A stretch of 64,000 bases of DNA, taken from assembly GCF_900188095.1 (NCBI RefSeq), contig NZ_FZOT01000004.1:62001-126000 (forward strand). Direction: 5' to 3'. The stretch comes from Noviherbaspirillum humi (GTDB lineage Bacteria > Pseudomonadota > Gammaproteobacteria > Burkholderiales > Burkholderiaceae_D). The translations under genes were made by a program, and so were the position numbers. Numbering within the stretch: the stretch's first letter is position 1; each line of letters begins with the position of its first letter. Shown piece after piece: positions 1 through 11,398 of the stretch. The notes under the pieces were generated by a model. The model was given only the letters and a program-made list of their open reading frames with translations. It made no database searches and had not been told where the DNA came from.

Positions 1-220
1 GAAACGGCGCGGATCCATCCGGCCCAAGCTGCGCTACGCTCACCAGGGCGGCCAGAATCCCCCGATCGTGGTCATTCACGGCAACGCTCTGGAAGCCATT
101 GATCCCGGCTACAAGCGCTATCTCGAAAAGCACTTCCGGGACACTTTTTCGCTGGTGGGCACACCGCTGCGCATCGAATTTCGATCGAGCAAAAACCCGT
201 TTGCAAAAGACCCGAAATAG
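1..220 (+). CDS. der: Ribosome-assembly GTPase Der (EngA), C-terminal fragment
   Basis: The window opens inside this gene; the frame begins at base 2 and ends in TAG at 218-220, giving the last 72 residues. They match the C-terminal KH-like domain of Der, with the segment PPIVVIHGN near the start and a closing [12 protein letters not shown], which is the typical end of the family. Der has two tandem GTPase domains upstream of this part and helps mature the 50S ribosomal subunit. Those domains lie outside the window. The der-hfq-hflX order is common in betaproteobacteria and supports the call. Confidence 0.9.
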   Translation, partial: KRRGSIRPKLRYAHQGGQNPPIVVIHGNALEAIDPGYKRYLEKHFRDTFSLVGTPLRIEFRSSKNPFAKDPK

Positions 221-231
221 ATCCAGTAAGG

Positions 232-257
232 GGCTTCGCCGAGAACTCCGCGAAGCC
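232..257 (+). repeat. 8-bp perfect hairpin downstream of der
   Basis: GGCTTCGC (232-239) and GCGAAGCC (250-257) form a perfect 8-bp stem around a 10-nt loop, 11 nt after the der stop. No T-tract follows directly; the next T-run is at about 289-295. It may help end der transcription or protect its 3' end, but it is not a classical intrinsic terminator. Confidence 0.4.
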
Positions 258-356
258 TGAACCTCGCGCCGGACTCTTTCCCAAGATGTTTTTTTGACAT
301 CCTTCGGTACAGGCTGAAGGGCAGATATTGATATTGTCGAAACCAATCTTGGTATC

Positions 357-386
357 TTGGCACAAACTTCAAAAATCGATTACATT
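357..386 (+). promoter_or_regulatory. Candidate sigma-70 promoter of hfq
   Basis: TTGGCA (357-362) and TACATT (381-386) are separated by 18 nt, in the 246-bp gap between der and hfq. A start site near 393 would leave a leader of about 75 nt before the hfq ATG. This is a consensus match only. Confidence 0.4.
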
Positions 387-466
387 CTACCTAGCCGGAC
401 GTCATAGGCGCTTGAAATCGCATCGAGCGTCTCCAACTCCAAAACACAACTACACACGGAGCTGCC

Positions 467-703
467 ATGAGCAACAAAGGGCAATTATTACAAGACCCGT
501 TCCTGAATACCCTACGCAAAGAACATGTCCCGGTTTCAATCTATCTGGTCAATGGCATCAAACTCCAAGGCCATATCGAATCTTTCGACCAGTATGTTGT
601 CTTGTTACGTAACACCGTCACTCAGATGGTCTACAAGCACGCTATTTCCACGGTCGTGCCGGCTCGCGCCGTGACTCTGAATCTTGAGCCAGACTCGGAA
701 TAA
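467..703 (+). CDS. hfq: RNA chaperone Hfq
   Basis: 78 residues, the normal length for a short betaproteobacterial Hfq. It is a hexameric Sm-like RNA chaperone that pairs small RNAs with mRNAs. The Sm1 region is clear ([19 protein letters not shown], then [18 protein letters not shown]), as is the Sm2 signature [11 protein letters not shown] 467 is preceded by ACGGAG, a good ribosome binding site. The stop lies just upstream of hflX, as in many proteobacteria. There is no long C-terminal tail. Confidence 0.98.
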   Translation: MSNKGQLLQDPFLNTLRKEHVPVSIYLVNGIKLQGHIESFDQYVVLLRNTVTQMVYKHAISTVVPARAVTLNLEPDSE

Positions 704-731
704 AAACATCGCTATCTCTACTTCTTCTCCC

Positions 732-1856
732 ATGCGCGCCGCTCTCGTCGGCGTAGATTTCGGCAAGGGCGATTTCGCAGCCAGTCTCGAAGAGCTTTCC
801 CTTCTTGCAACCTCGGCTGGCGCGCAACCCATCGTTACCGTCATCGGCAAGCGCTCGGCGCCGGACGCCGCCCTGTTCGTAGGTTCCGGCAAAGCCTCGG
901 AAATTGCGCATGCCATTCAAGACAATCAGCTCGACCTGGTCATCTTCAACCATGCCTTGTCTCCCGCGCAGCAGCGCAACCTGGAGCGCGAACTGAAGGT
1001 GCGCGTCATCGACCGCACCAGCCTGATTCTCGACATCTTCGCCCAGCGTGCGCAAAGCCATGAAGGCAAGGTGCAAGTTGAGCTTGCCCAGCTACAGCAT
1101 CTGGCTACCCGCCTGATTCGCGGCTGGACGCACCTGGAACGTCAGAAGGGGGGCATCGGCCTGCGCGGTCCGGGCGAAACCCAGCTCGAAACCGACCGCC
1201 GGTTGCTCGGCGAGCGGGTCAAGGCCTTGCGCACCCGGCTCGACAAGCTCCAGCGCCAGCGCGAAACCCAGCGTCGCGCCCGCAACCGGGGCAACATGTT
1301 TTCCGTCTCGCTCGTCGGCTACACCAATGCCGGCAAGTCGACCCTGTTCAATGCGCTGACCAAGGCCCAGGCTTATGCGGCAAACCAGCTGTTCGCCACC
1401 CTGGATACGACCTCGCGCCGCATCTATCTCGGGGATGCCGGCAATGTGGTGATTTCCGACACCGTCGGATTCATCCGCGAACTGCCGCACCAACTGGTAG
1501 CCGCCTTCCGCGCCACCCTCGAAGAAACCATACACGCCGACCTGCTGCTGCATGTGGTTGATGCCGCCAGCCCGGTGCGGATGGAACAGATCGAGCAGGT
1601 CAACAGCGTTCTCAAGGAAATCGGCGCCGATCACATTCCGCAAATCCTCGTCTGGAACAAGATTGATGCGGCAGACTTGTCGCCGGCTTTGGAGCGGGAT
1701 GAGTATGATAGAATCCGCCGTGTTTTCATAAGCGCAAGAAACGGGGAAGGCTTGGACATTCTCCGTGACGCCATCGGCGAGTATGCCGTCGCCAGCGCTC
1801 TGGCTCCCATCGAGCGCTTGCCCATGGCCCAGCGCCAGGACGCCCGCGGCATTTGA
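732..1856 (+). CDS. hflX: Ribosome-associated GTPase HflX
   Basis: HflX binds and splits stalled or stressed 70S ribosomes. The N-terminal HflX-specific domain carries the glycine-rich VGSGK segment, then a coiled linker with GGIGLRGPGETQLE. The G domain shows G1 GYTNAGKST, G3 DTVGFIRELP and G4 WNKID. The start is uncertain. ATG 732 begins MRAALVGVDF, right at the family domain. An in-frame TTG at 684 would add 16 residues and overlap the end of hfq by 20 nt. Neither start has a good Shine-Dalgarno, so translational coupling to hfq is possible. From ATG 732 the protein has 374 residues. Confidence 0.93.
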   Translation: MRAALVGVDFGKGDFAASLEELSLLATSAGAQPIVTVIGKRSAPDAALFVGSGKASEIAHAIQDNQLDLVIFNHALSPAQQRNLERELKVRVIDRTSLILDIFAQRAQSHEGKVQVELAQLQHLATRLIRGWTHLERQKGGIGLRGPGETQLETDRRLLGERVKALRTRLDKLQRQRETQRRARNRGNMFSVSLVGYTNAGKSTLFNALTKAQAYAANQLFATLDTTSRRIYLGDAGNVVISDTVGFIRELPHQLVAAFRATLEETIHADLLLHVVDAASPVRMEQIEQVNSVLKEIGADHIPQILVWNKIDAADLSPALERDEYDRIRRVFISARNGEGLDILRDAIGEYAVASALAPIERLPMAQRQDARGI

Positions 1857-1952
1857 ATCCTCCGGCGTTCACGCCGTCAGCGTGGAATCCAGCATGGTCA
1901 GCAAGTAAACCCGAGAACAGTCACGCCCACCTAGCGACCGGATAACGAAAGA

Positions 1953-3266
1953 ATGCTTGCTCCAATACTAAGAAAAATAGGCTTGAAGTTTTCGCTCAAC
2001 GATCCTAGATGGGGGCGCGGCTCCCAAGACAACAATCAGCAAAACCCCGACGACAAGCGGCCCGGCGACGGTCCGCCCGATCTCGACCAGTTGTGGCGGG
2101 ATTTCAACCAGCGGCTCAACCGCCTGTTCGGCAACAAGGGACGTGGCGGCGATGGCGGCCCCGGTTTCAATCCCGACATGCGCGGCGCGGGCATCGGCGT
2201 CGGTCTGCTTGCGGCGATCGTTCTATTTCTCTGGCTGGTCAGCGGCTTCTTCATCGTGCAGGAAGGACAGACCGGCGTGGTGCTCACCTTCGGCCGGTAC
2301 AGCCACAGCACGGGCGCCGGCTTCAACTGGCGCTGGCCTTATCCCATTCAAAGCCATGAAGTCGTCAATATCTCCCAGGTCCGAACCGTGGAGGTCGGCT
2401 ACCGCTCCAGCGTACGCAATAAACAGGCGCGCGAATCGCTGATGCTTACGGACGACGAGAATATCGTCGACATCCAGTTCGCGGTCCAGTACAAGTTGAA
2501 GAACGCGTCCGAGTGGATGTTCAACAACCGTGATCAGGAAGAAACCGTGCGCCAGGTTGCCGAGACGTCCATCCGTGAAGTGGTCGGCAAGAGCAAGATG
2601 GACTTCGTGCTCTACGAAGGCCGGGAGAAGGTCGCGCTTGATGTTGCCCAGTTGATGCAGCAGATACTCGACCGTTATCGCTCCGGCGTCCAGATTACGA
2701 ATGTCACCATGCAGAACGTGCAGCCGCCGGAGCAGGTGCAGGCGTCCTTCGACGATGCCGTCAAGGCGGGCCAGGATCGGGAGCGCCAGAAGAATGAGGG
2801 ACAGGCGTACGCCAATGACGTCATTCCCCGCGCCCGGGGCGCTGCATCGCGCCTGCTTCAGGAATCCGAGGCTTACCGTTCCCGCGTCGTTGCCAATGCG
2901 GAAGGTGATGCCGCGCGCTTCCGCCAGGTGCTCGCCGAATATCAAAAAGCGCCAGCCATCACCCGTGACCGCATGTATCTCGAAACCATGCAGCAAATTT
3001 TCGCCAATACCACCAAGGTCATGGTCGACGTCCGCAGCGGCAACAACCTGATCTATCTGCCGCTGGACAAGCTCATTGCGCAAACGGCAGCCGATGCCGG
3101 CGCCGCCCGGGCCGCTTCGCCGACGCAGCAAAGTCCAACCGCTGCCGGAGGCGGCACGGCCGTGGCGCCCCAAGTCAACGAAGGCTTGCCGTCGATGGAT
3201 ACCCCGCGTCCCCGCGAATCCAGAAACCGCGATAGCCGCGATTCTCGCGAAAGGGAGGTGCGCTGA
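1953..3266 (+). CDS. hflK: FtsH protease modulator HflK (SPFH/band 7)
   Basis: 437 residues. HflK and HflC form an inner-membrane SPFH complex that encloses FtsH and modulates its proteolysis. The sequence shows a Gly/Asp/Pro-rich cytoplasmic N-terminus, one membrane helix at about residues 87-107 (GVGLLAAIVLFLWLVSGFF), the SPFH domain (FIVQEGQTGVVLTFGRY onward), a coiled-coil with ESEAYRSRVVANAEGDAARF, and a low-complexity Arg/Ser/Asp tail. It overlaps hflC by one base (TGATG at 3264-3268), so the two are translationally coupled. Confidence 0.96.
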   Translation: MLAPILRKIGLKFSLNDPRWGRGSQDNNQQNPDDKRPGDGPPDLDQLWRDFNQRLNRLFGNKGRGGDGGPGFNPDMRGAGIGVGLLAAIVLFLWLVSGFFIVQEGQTGVVLTFGRYSHSTGAGFNWRWPYPIQSHEVVNISQVRTVEVGYRSSVRNKQARESLMLTDDENIVDIQFAVQYKLKNASEWMFNNRDQEETVRQVAETSIREVVGKSKMDFVLYEGREKVALDVAQLMQQILDRYRSGVQITNVTMQNVQPPEQVQASFDDAVKAGQDRERQKNEGQAYANDVIPRARGAASRLLQESEAYRSRVVANAEGDAARFRQVLAEYQKAPAITRDRMYLETMQQIFANTTKVMVDVRSGNNLIYLPLDKLIAQTAADAGAARAASPTQQSPTAAGGGTAVAPQVNEGLPSMDTPRPRESRNRDSRDSREREVR

Positions 3267-4174
3267 TGAATCGCCTCGTGTCTCTCGTCATCGCCGGCGT
3301 CATCGCGCTGCTGATCCTGATTTCGACCATGTTCGTGGTGGACCAGCGCCAGTACGCCATCGTGTTCGCCCTGGGCGAAGTGAAGAAGGTCATCAATGAA
3401 CCCGGCCTGCATTTCAAGCTGCCGCCGCCATTTCAGAACGTGATCTTCCTCGACAAGCGCATCCTCACGTTGGACAGCCCGGATGCCGACCGCTTTATCA
3501 CCGCCGAGAAGAAGAACATTCTGGTGGATGCCTACGTCAAGTGGCGCATCGTCGATCCGCGTCTTTATTTCATCAGCTTCACCGGCGACGAGCGCCGGGC
3601 CACCGACCGACTGCAGCAGATCGTGAAGGCGGCGCTGAACGATGAGATCACCAAGCGTACCGTGCGCGAAGTCATTTCCGGCGAGCGCAGCCAGGTGATG
3701 TCCTCCATCCAGAAGAAGGTCGCCGACGAGGCGGGCCAGATCGGCGTCGCGGTGCTGGATGTGCGGCTCAAGCGCGTGGATTACGTTGAGCAGATCAATG
3801 CCTCGGTCTACGACCGCATGAAATCCGAGCGGTCACGCGTCGCCAATGAGCTGCGTTCCACCGGCGCCGCCGAATCGGAGAAGATACGCGCGGACGCCGA
3901 CCGGCAGCGCACTGTCATCCTGGCTGAAGCGTATCGCGAAGCAGAGACCATCCGCGGCGATGGCGACGCCAAGGCGTCGCAAATCTATGCCCATGCCTTC
4001 GGCCAGCAGCCGGAATTCTTCCGGTTCTACCGCAGTCTCGAGGCCTACCGCGCCAGCTTCAAGGGACGCAACGAAGTGCTGGTCGTGGACCCGAATTCCG
4101 ACTTCTTCAAATACTTCAAAGGCACAGGAAGCGCATCCACTGCACCTTCCCCCGGGCCGAACGTCAAAAAATGA
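3266..4174 (+). CDS. hflC: FtsH protease modulator HflC (SPFH/band 7)
   Basis: 302 residues, partner of HflK. An N-terminal membrane anchor (residues about 4-24, SLVIAGVIALLILISTMFVV) is followed by the SPFH domain (VDQRQYAIVFALGEVK) and a long charged coiled-coil with EKIRADADRQRTVILAEAYREA. The family motif GDGDAKASQIYAHAFGQQPEFF lies near the C-terminus. GGAGG just ahead of the start (3253-3258) is a strong ribosome binding site inside the end of hflK. A short DUF2065-type ORF found after hflC in some relatives is not seen here. Confidence 0.96.
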   Translation: MNRLVSLVIAGVIALLILISTMFVVDQRQYAIVFALGEVKKVINEPGLHFKLPPPFQNVIFLDKRILTLDSPDADRFITAEKKNILVDAYVKWRIVDPRLYFISFTGDERRATDRLQQIVKAALNDEITKRTVREVISGERSQVMSSIQKKVADEAGQIGVAVLDVRLKRVDYVEQINASVYDRMKSERSRVANELRSTGAAESEKIRADADRQRTVILAEAYREAETIRGDGDAKASQIYAHAFGQQPEFFRFYRSLEAYRASFKGRNEVLVVDPNSDFFKYFKGTGSASTAPSPGPNVKK

Positions 4175-4199
4175 CGGAAAGCGCCTGATCGTCTATACT
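4171..4199 (+). promoter_or_regulatory. Candidate promoter for hisZ-purA overlapping the hflC stop
   Basis: ATGACG (4171-4176) and TATACT (4194-4199) are 17 nt apart. The -35 element covers the hflC stop codon. A start near 4206 would put the hairpin at 4211-4236 at the very 5' end of the transcript, ahead of hisZ at 4369. Confidence 0.4.
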
Positions 4200-4210
4200 T
4201 CGCAGTTTTG

Positions 4211-4236
4211 AAATAGCGCCTGTCAGGGCGCTATTT
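4211..4236 (+). terminator. Perfect 10-bp hairpin between hflC and hisZ
   Basis: AAATAGCGCC (4211-4220) pairs perfectly with GGCGCTATTT (4227-4236) around a 6-nt loop. The T-tract is only the TTT closing the stem, so it would be a weak intrinsic terminator of hflKC. It could equally be a 5'-stabilising stem or attenuator for a transcript starting just upstream. Confidence 0.45.
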
Positions 4237-4368
4237 GCTGTTGAATGCCGGAAAGGCAGTGCAGCCTGCGACGGCCTCGACATTTCCTGCTTGCCTTCTG
4301 GCGTCGTGATTCGGCGGTGATCGCCAGACGTATGTTCATTATCAATCCACATCTCGAGTTATCCTTCC

Positions 4369-6823
<2,455 letters not shown>

Positions 6824-6835
6824 TCGGTGATCCAC

Positions 6836-7381
6836 ATGCCTATTTCCGACGACAAGCATCTCTGGGTCAATTGGGACGAATATCATCACGCCATCGAACA
6901 ACTCATGCGCCAGGTCCATGAGTCCGGCTGGCAGTTCGACCAGGTGCTGTGCCTGGCACGCGGCGGCCTGCGCCCGGGCGACGTATTCTCCCGTGTGTAC
7001 GATGTCCCGCTGGCCATCCTGTCCACCAGTTCCTACCGCGAGGCGGCAGGCACGGTGCAGGGCAACCTCGATATCGCCGAACACATCACGATGACCCGCG
7101 GCTCGCTCGGCGGCCGCATCCTGATCGTGGATGATCTCGCCGATTCCGGGGTCACGCTGCGCCGCGTGAAGGAGCATCTCGCCCATCGCTTCCCTGCGGT
7201 CAGTGAAGTGCGTACGGCTGTCATCTGGTGCAAGGCCTGCTCGGTCATCAAGCCGGATTACTATGTGCATTTCCTGCCCACTAACCCGTGGATTCACCAG
7301 CCGTTCGAGGAGTATGACAGCATGCGTCCGGCGGAACTGGTGGAGAAGCTGGCTGGAATGGAAAAGGCCAAGGCTGAATAA
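6836..7381 (+). CDS. Purine/xanthine-type phosphoribosyltransferase
   Basis: 181 residues. A type I phosphoribosyltransferase that probably salvages a purine base with PRPP in the cytoplasm. The PRPP-binding motif is VDDLADSGVT at residues 98-107 and a PPi-loop-like LARGGLRPGD is at 40-49. The C-terminal segment YYVHFLPTNPWIHQPFE resembles xanthine/hypoxanthine transferases. ATG 6836 is preferred because GGTGA (6826-6830) lies just upstream; an in-frame GTG at 6827 would add three residues. Base specificity (hypoxanthine, guanine or xanthine) cannot be read from the sequence. Confidence 0.85.
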   Translation: MPISDDKHLWVNWDEYHHAIEQLMRQVHESGWQFDQVLCLARGGLRPGDVFSRVYDVPLAILSTSSYREAAGTVQGNLDIAEHITMTRGSLGGRILIVDDLADSGVTLRRVKEHLAHRFPAVSEVRTAVIWCKACSVIKPDYYVHFLPTNPWIHQPFEEYDSMRPAELVEKLAGMEKAKAE

Positions 7382-7420
7382 GCTGGATGTCGTTTCACCG
7401 TCTGTAAAAGATCAGCGTGA

Positions 7421-7456
7421 AAGAGAAGGACCCGTGTTGCGGGTCTTTTCTTTTTG
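7421..7456 (+). terminator. Rho-independent terminator after the purA / phosphoribosyltransferase unit
   Basis: GGACCCG (7429-7435) pairs with CGGGTC(T) from about 7440 over a short TGTTG loop, extended by A-rich DNA on the left. It is followed by TTTTCTTTTT (7446-7455). A strong classical intrinsic terminator. Confidence 0.85.
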
Positions 7457-7590
7457 GGGTTCAGCGATCACCGTTCGGCTTTCCGGATGGCAGTGGGTCG
7501 ATGATGCCTGTGATGTATTAGGTCTTCGCTTCTGGTCTTGCGAAGCATCGACGCGTACTATATTCAACGCGTTATGCTGGTAAAGAAGTG

Positions 7591-7615
7591 AAACGGTCCG
7601 CAATGCGGACCGTTT
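7591..7615 (-). terminator. Perfect 11-bp hairpin after the tRNA-Leu remnant
   Basis: AAACGGTCCGC (7591-7601) pairs with GCGGACCGTTT (7605-7615) over a 3-nt loop. It stands in the same position relative to the tRNA-Leu remnant as the terminator at 7736-7763 stands to the intact tRNA-Leu. The cores GGTCCGC and GCGGACC are identical, suggesting the gene and its terminator were duplicated together. Confidence 0.55.
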
Positions 7616-7621
7616 ATAAGC

Positions 7622-7727
7622 TGGTGCCCAGAAGAGGACTCGGCCACGTTCCGCGGCCCCGGCGGGGCTGGCAGGCCCGGCCTTTCGGGTCCTCACGCGA
7701 AGCCCGCAGGGGCTTCGCTTTCTGGGC
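7622..7727 (-). pseudogene. Damaged second copy of tRNA-Leu
   Basis: Read on the minus strand, this begins with the acceptor GCCCAGA (7727-7721) and ends with a 21-nt segment (7642-7622) identical to the last 21 nt of the intact tRNA-Leu next door, including CCA. The middle (D-arm, anticodon arm, variable arm and 5' half of the T-arm) is replaced by GC-rich palindromes. One is a perfect 9-bp stem, GCGAAGCCC with GGGCTTCGC, at 7697-7718. No anticodon arm can be recognised, so it should not work as a tRNA. Confidence 0.65.
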
Positions 7728-7735
7728 CATAAATG

Positions 7736-7763
7736 AAAAAAGGTCCGCGATTGCGGACCTTTT
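7736..7763 (-). terminator. Terminator of tRNA-Leu
   Basis: On the minus strand the tRNA is followed by AAAAGGTCCGC, a 4-nt loop and GCGGACCTTTTTT (7763 down to 7736). It is a textbook stem with a T-tract, 10 nt beyond the CCA end. Confidence 0.8.
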
Positions 7764-7772
7764 CATAAAACT

Positions 7773-7859
7773 TGGTGCCCAGAAGAGGACTCGAACCTCC
7801 ACAGTGTTGCCACCGCTAGGACCTGAACCTAGTGCGTCTACCAATTCCGCCATCTGGGC
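7773..7859 (-). tRNA. tRNA-Leu (anticodon CAG)
   Basis: 87 nt including an encoded CCA (7775-7773). The acceptor stem GCCCAGA pairs with TCTGGGC. The D-arm GCGGAATTGGTAGACGC, the anticodon arm CTAGG-TTCAGGT-CCTAG with anticodon CAG, a long class II variable arm and the T-loop TTCGAGT are all present. It has its own promoter and terminator. Confidence 0.97.
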
Positions 7860-7875
7860 GATGCGAAAGACCGTC

Positions 7876-7903
7876 ATTATAGCGAAAAACGCAGGGGCGT
7901 CAA
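7876..7903 (-). promoter_or_regulatory. Sigma-70 promoter of tRNA-Leu
   Basis: On the minus strand TTGACG (7903-7898) and TATAAT (7881-7876) are 16 nt apart. This is a near-perfect consensus about 17 nt upstream of the mature tRNA 5' end. Confidence 0.8.
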
Positions 7904-8033
7904 TCCTTCGGGAAAGAAAGGCGGGAAGCGGCAAAGCCGAGGGTGAATTGCGCGGGACGCATTACGCTCGCCAACAAGCCGTTAGGTAAATCATCGACCA
8001 GTCCGTTACACTAGTTGAACATTTTGCAGCATC

Positions 8034-10535
8034 ATGTCCAAAACCGAACAACAGCAAAGAGAACCACGTTCATCACCCTTGAGTCCCTACACCTACAACA
8101 TTCCTAGCCGGGAGGAAATTCTCGGCATCCTGAGAACCGCCGGCGAACCGCAGACCATTGATTCGATTGCCGCAGCGCTCGATGTCAACGGAAACGAACT
8201 CGAGGGCTTGTCGCGCCGCCTGAATGCGATGGAGCGCGACGGGCAGATCAAGCCCGACCGCAGCGGCCATTACCAGCTCGCGCATCATTCCAATTTCATC
8301 GAAGGCCGGGTCTCGGGCCATCGCGAGGGCTATGGATTCCTCCTGCCTGACGATGGCAGCGGCGACATCTTCCTGCCGGAAAAGGAAATGCAGAAGGTGC
8401 TCAACGGCGACCGGGTACGCGTGCGCGTCATGGGCACCGATCGCCGCGGCAGGCCGGAAGGCACCATCGTCGAGGTGGTGGAGCGGGCCAATTCCCATGT
8501 CATCGGTCGGCTGCTGAACGAGAATGGCGCGTGGATCGTGGCGCCGGAGGACAAGCGCATTGGCCAGGACATCTTGCTGGCCGGCTCGCCGGGCAAGGCC
8601 AAGACCGGGCAGGTGGTCAGCGTCGAGCTGACCGAGCAGCCATCGCGCTTCACCCAGCCCGTCGGCAAGATCGTGGAAGTGCTGGGCGATATCGATGATC
8701 CCGGCATGGAGATCGAGATCGCGGTGCGAAAGTACGGCGTGCCGCACGAGTTCTCCGACTCTGCCCAGAAGCTGGCGTCCAAGCTGCCGAATGAAGTGCG
8801 CGATGCCGACCTCAAGGAGCGCGTCGATCTGCGCGACGTGCCGCTGGTCACCATCGACGGCGAAGATGCGCGCGACTTTGACGACGCGGTCTACTGCGAG
8901 CCGGTGAAGATCGGACGCAGCAACGGCTTCCGCCTGCTGGTGGCGATTGCCGACGTCAGCCACTACGTCAAGCCAAACGATGCGTTGGACCAGGACGCGC
9001 TGGAGCGCAGCACCTCGGTCTATTTCCCGCGCCGGGTGATCCCGATGCTGCCCGAGAAGCTGTCCAACGGACTGTGCTCGCTCAACCCCCATGTGGACCG
9101 GCTGACTCTGGTGTGCGACATGGTCATCACGGGCAAGGGCCAGATCAAGGCGTATCAGTTTTATCCGGCGGTGATGCACTCCGCTGCCCGCTTGACCTAC
9201 ACCGAAGTCGCCGCCGTGCTGGCCAACACCAAGGGCGTGGAGGCGACTCGCCGCGCCGGCCTGTTGCCGCATCTCATGCACCTGAACGAGGTGTTCCGCG
9301 CGCTGCTGCAGGAGCGGCAGGCACGCGGCGCGATCGACTTCGAGACCACCGAGACCTATATGGTGGTTAACTCGGCCGGCAAGATCGAGCAGATCCTGCC
9401 GCGCACCCGCAATGATGCCCATCGCTTGATCGAAGAATGCATGCTGGCGGCGAACGTCTGCGCCGCCGATCTGCTGGCCCGCCACAAGCAGCCGGGGGTG
9501 TACCGCGTGCATGCCGGTCCCACCAAGGAAAAGCTGAACCAGCTGCGCACGTTCCTGCGCCAGGTCGGCCTGACCCTCGGCGGTGGCGACGAGCCGGCCG
9601 CCTCCGATTACAAGGAGGTGATGGAGAAGATCCGCACCCGGCCGGATGCCACGCTGCTGCAGACCATGCTGCTGCGCTCGATGCAGCAGGCCGTGTACAG
9701 CCCGGACAATATCGGCCATTTCGGCCTGGCTTATGAAGCGTATGCGCACTTCACCAGCCCGATCCGCCGCTATCCGGACTTGCTGACCCACCGTGCCATC
9801 AAGGCCATCCTGCAGGGCAAACGCTATGAACCCAAGGGCATCGACACCAGCAAGCTGAACACCATGCTGTCGCCGGCGGCCCGGAAGATGGCGGCCCAGG
9901 ACAAGGCCAACGGCAAGAAGAGGGCGGAAGGCGATCTCGCCATCTGGGATGCGCTCGGCGTGCATTGCTCCGCCAATGAGCGCCGAGCCGATGAAGCTTC
10001 GCGCGACGTCGAGGCCTGGCTGAAGTGCTATTTCATCCGGGACAAGCTCGGTGAAGAATTCACCGGCACGATTTCATCGGTCGCGCCGTTCGGCATCTTC
10101 GTGCAGCTGGATGCGCTCTACATCGAAGGCCTGGTGCATGTCACCGAACTCGGCGCCGACTACTTCCAGTACGATGAGGCGCGGCATGAGCTGCGCGGCG
10201 AGCGTACCGGCATCCGCTACCAGCTCACCGACCGCGTGACGGTTCAGGTCAGCCGCGTCGATCTCGATGCGCGCAAGATCGATCTGCGCCTGGTGCAGGA
10301 AACGGATTTCCGCACCATGCTGAAAAACGAGGCGCGCCGGGCCGACGGAGAGAAGGGCCGAGACAGAAAAGAGAAGAAGGAAAAGCCGCCCAAGACGGCC
10401 GCGACCAAGACCGCGCGCAGCCGCGCGCCGGCCACTGCAAAGAAGTCCGCGCCGGCCAAACGCAGCAGGGCTGCGCAGCAGGTGGAAACGCCGCGCGCGG
10501 CGAAGAAAGCCAAGAACGGCAGGAAGAAGCGATAA
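8034..10535 (+). CDS. rnr: Exoribonuclease R
   Basis: 833 residues. A processive 3'-5' exoribonuclease that degrades structured RNA and takes part in trans-translation quality control. Domains in order are an N-terminal winged helix (about 25-85), cold-shock/OB domains ([16 protein letters not shown] onward), the RNB catalytic domain with [14 protein letters not shown] near residues 274-288 (the Asp cluster that binds Mg), and a C-terminal S1 domain ([18 protein letters not shown]). A Lys/Ala-rich basic tail follows, as usual for RNase R. The next gene, rlmB, starts 10 nt after the stop, a common pairing. Confidence 0.96.
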   Translation: MSKTEQQQREPRSSPLSPYTYNIPSREEILGILRTAGEPQTIDSIAAALDVNGNELEGLSRRLNAMERDGQIKPDRSGHYQLAHHSNFIEGRVSGHREGYGFLLPDDGSGDIFLPEKEMQKVLNGDRVRVRVMGTDRRGRPEGTIVEVVERANSHVIGRLLNENGAWIVAPEDKRIGQDILLAGSPGKAKTGQVVSVELTEQPSRFTQPVGKIVEVLGDIDDPGMEIEIAVRKYGVPHEFSDSAQKLASKLPNEVRDADLKERVDLRDVPLVTIDGEDARDFDDAVYCEPVKIGRSNGFRLLVAIADVSHYVKPNDALDQDALERSTSVYFPRRVIPMLPEKLSNGLCSLNPHVDRLTLVCDMVITGKGQIKAYQFYPAVMHSAARLTYTEVAAVLANTKGVEATRRAGLLPHLMHLNEVFRALLQERQARGAIDFETTETYMVVNSAGKIEQILPRTRNDAHRLIEECMLAANVCAADLLARHKQPGVYRVHAGPTKEKLNQLRTFLRQVGLTLGGGDEPAASDYKEVMEKIRTRPDATLLQTMLLRSMQQAVYSPDNIGHFGLAYEAYAHFTSPIRRYPDLLTHRAIKAILQGKRYEPKGIDTSKLNTMLSPAARKMAAQDKANGKKRAEGDLAIWDALGVHCSANERRADEASRDVEAWLKCYFIRDKLGEEFTGTISSVAPFGIFVQLDALYIEGLVHVTELGADYFQYDEARHELRGERTGIRYQLTDRVTVQVSRVDLDARKIDLRLVQETDFRTMLKNEARRADGEKGRDRKEKKEKPPKTAATKTARSRAPATAKKSAPAKRSRAAQQVETPRAAKKAKNGRKKR

Positions 10536-10545
10536 GCACGCCAGC

Positions 10546-11289
10546 ATGAAGAGCAAAATGATTTTCGGCTTTCACGCCGTCACCTCCAGGCTGCGCCATG
10601 ACGCGTCGTCAGTCGAAGAAATCTATGTGGACGTTCAGCGCCACGACAAGCGCATGCAGGATCTGCTGCGTGCCGCCGAGGCAGCCAAGGTCAGGGTGAT
10701 CCATGCCAACGACCAGCGCCTCGACGGCATGGTCGGCACCCGCCGCCATCAGGGCGTGGTCGCCAAGGCAGGCGAGCTGTCGCTGGCGCGTAACATCGAC
10801 GAACTGCTGGATGGCATCGAAGGTCCCCCGCTCCTGCTGATTCTCGACGGCATCACCGACCCGCACAATCTCGGCGCTTGCCTGCGGGTCGCCGATGGCG
10901 CAGGCGCCCATGCGGTGATCGCGCCCAAGGACCGCGCGGTAGGATTGAACGCCACCGCCGCCAAGGTGGCCAGCGGCGCGGCCGATACCGTGCCCTACAT
11001 CACCGTCACCAACATCTCGCGCGCCATGCGCGAACTGCAAGAGCGCGACATCTGGCTGATCGGCACAAGCGACGATGCGGAGAAGGGCCTGTACGAAGCC
11101 GATTTTTCCGGCGCAGTGGGACTGGTCATGGGCTCCGAAGGCGAGGGCATGCGCCGTCTCACGCGCGAGAACTGCGATTTCCTCGTCAGCATCCCGATGT
11201 TCGGCTCGGTGGAAAGCCTCAACGTTTCTGTCGCCTCCGGCGTCTGTCTTTACGAAGCCCGTCGTCAGCGTCTCGCCAAAGCAGGCTGA
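10546..11289 (+). CDS. rlmB: 23S rRNA (guanosine-2251-2'-O)-methyltransferase RlmB
   Basis: 247 residues. A SpoU-family SAM-dependent methyltransferase that modifies G2251 in the P-loop of 23S rRNA. It has an N-terminal substrate-binding domain beginning KMIFGFHAV. The trefoil-knot catalytic domain shows [19 protein letters not shown] (with the catalytic Arg), [11 protein letters not shown] and [16 protein letters not shown]. It lies in an operon with rnr. Confidence 0.95.
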   Translation: MKSKMIFGFHAVTSRLRHDASSVEEIYVDVQRHDKRMQDLLRAAEAAKVRVIHANDQRLDGMVGTRRHQGVVAKAGELSLARNIDELLDGIEGPPLLLILDGITDPHNLGACLRVADGAGAHAVIAPKDRAVGLNATAAKVASGAADTVPYITVTNISRAMRELQERDIWLIGTSDDAEKGLYEADFSGAVGLVMGSEGEGMRRLTRENCDFLVSIPMFGSVESLNVSVASGVCLYEARRQRLAKAG

Positions 11290-11308
11290 GCGACTGCGAC
11301 GCGTTTGC

Positions 11309-11328
11309 CCGGCCGCTGCAGCGGCCGG
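11309..11328. repeat. Perfect 20-bp GC palindrome between rlmB and cysE
   Basis: CCGGCCGCTGCAGCGGCCGG is its own reverse complement, 20 nt after the rlmB stop. It has no T-tract and no loop. It could form a cruciform or a short RNA stem, or be a remnant of a repetitive palindrome. Confidence 0.5.
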
Positions 11329-11398
11329 CGCGGCTTCGCGCAAGCAAAGCCTGCCGCAACAGGCTACCATTGAGTTCTTTCAGAAAATCCACCGTTCC

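Noticed and set aside
7588-7989. Plus-strand 133-codon open frame
   Set aside because: It runs antisense through tRNA-Leu, its remnant and both terminators; the translation is low-complexity and reflects the repeat sequence.
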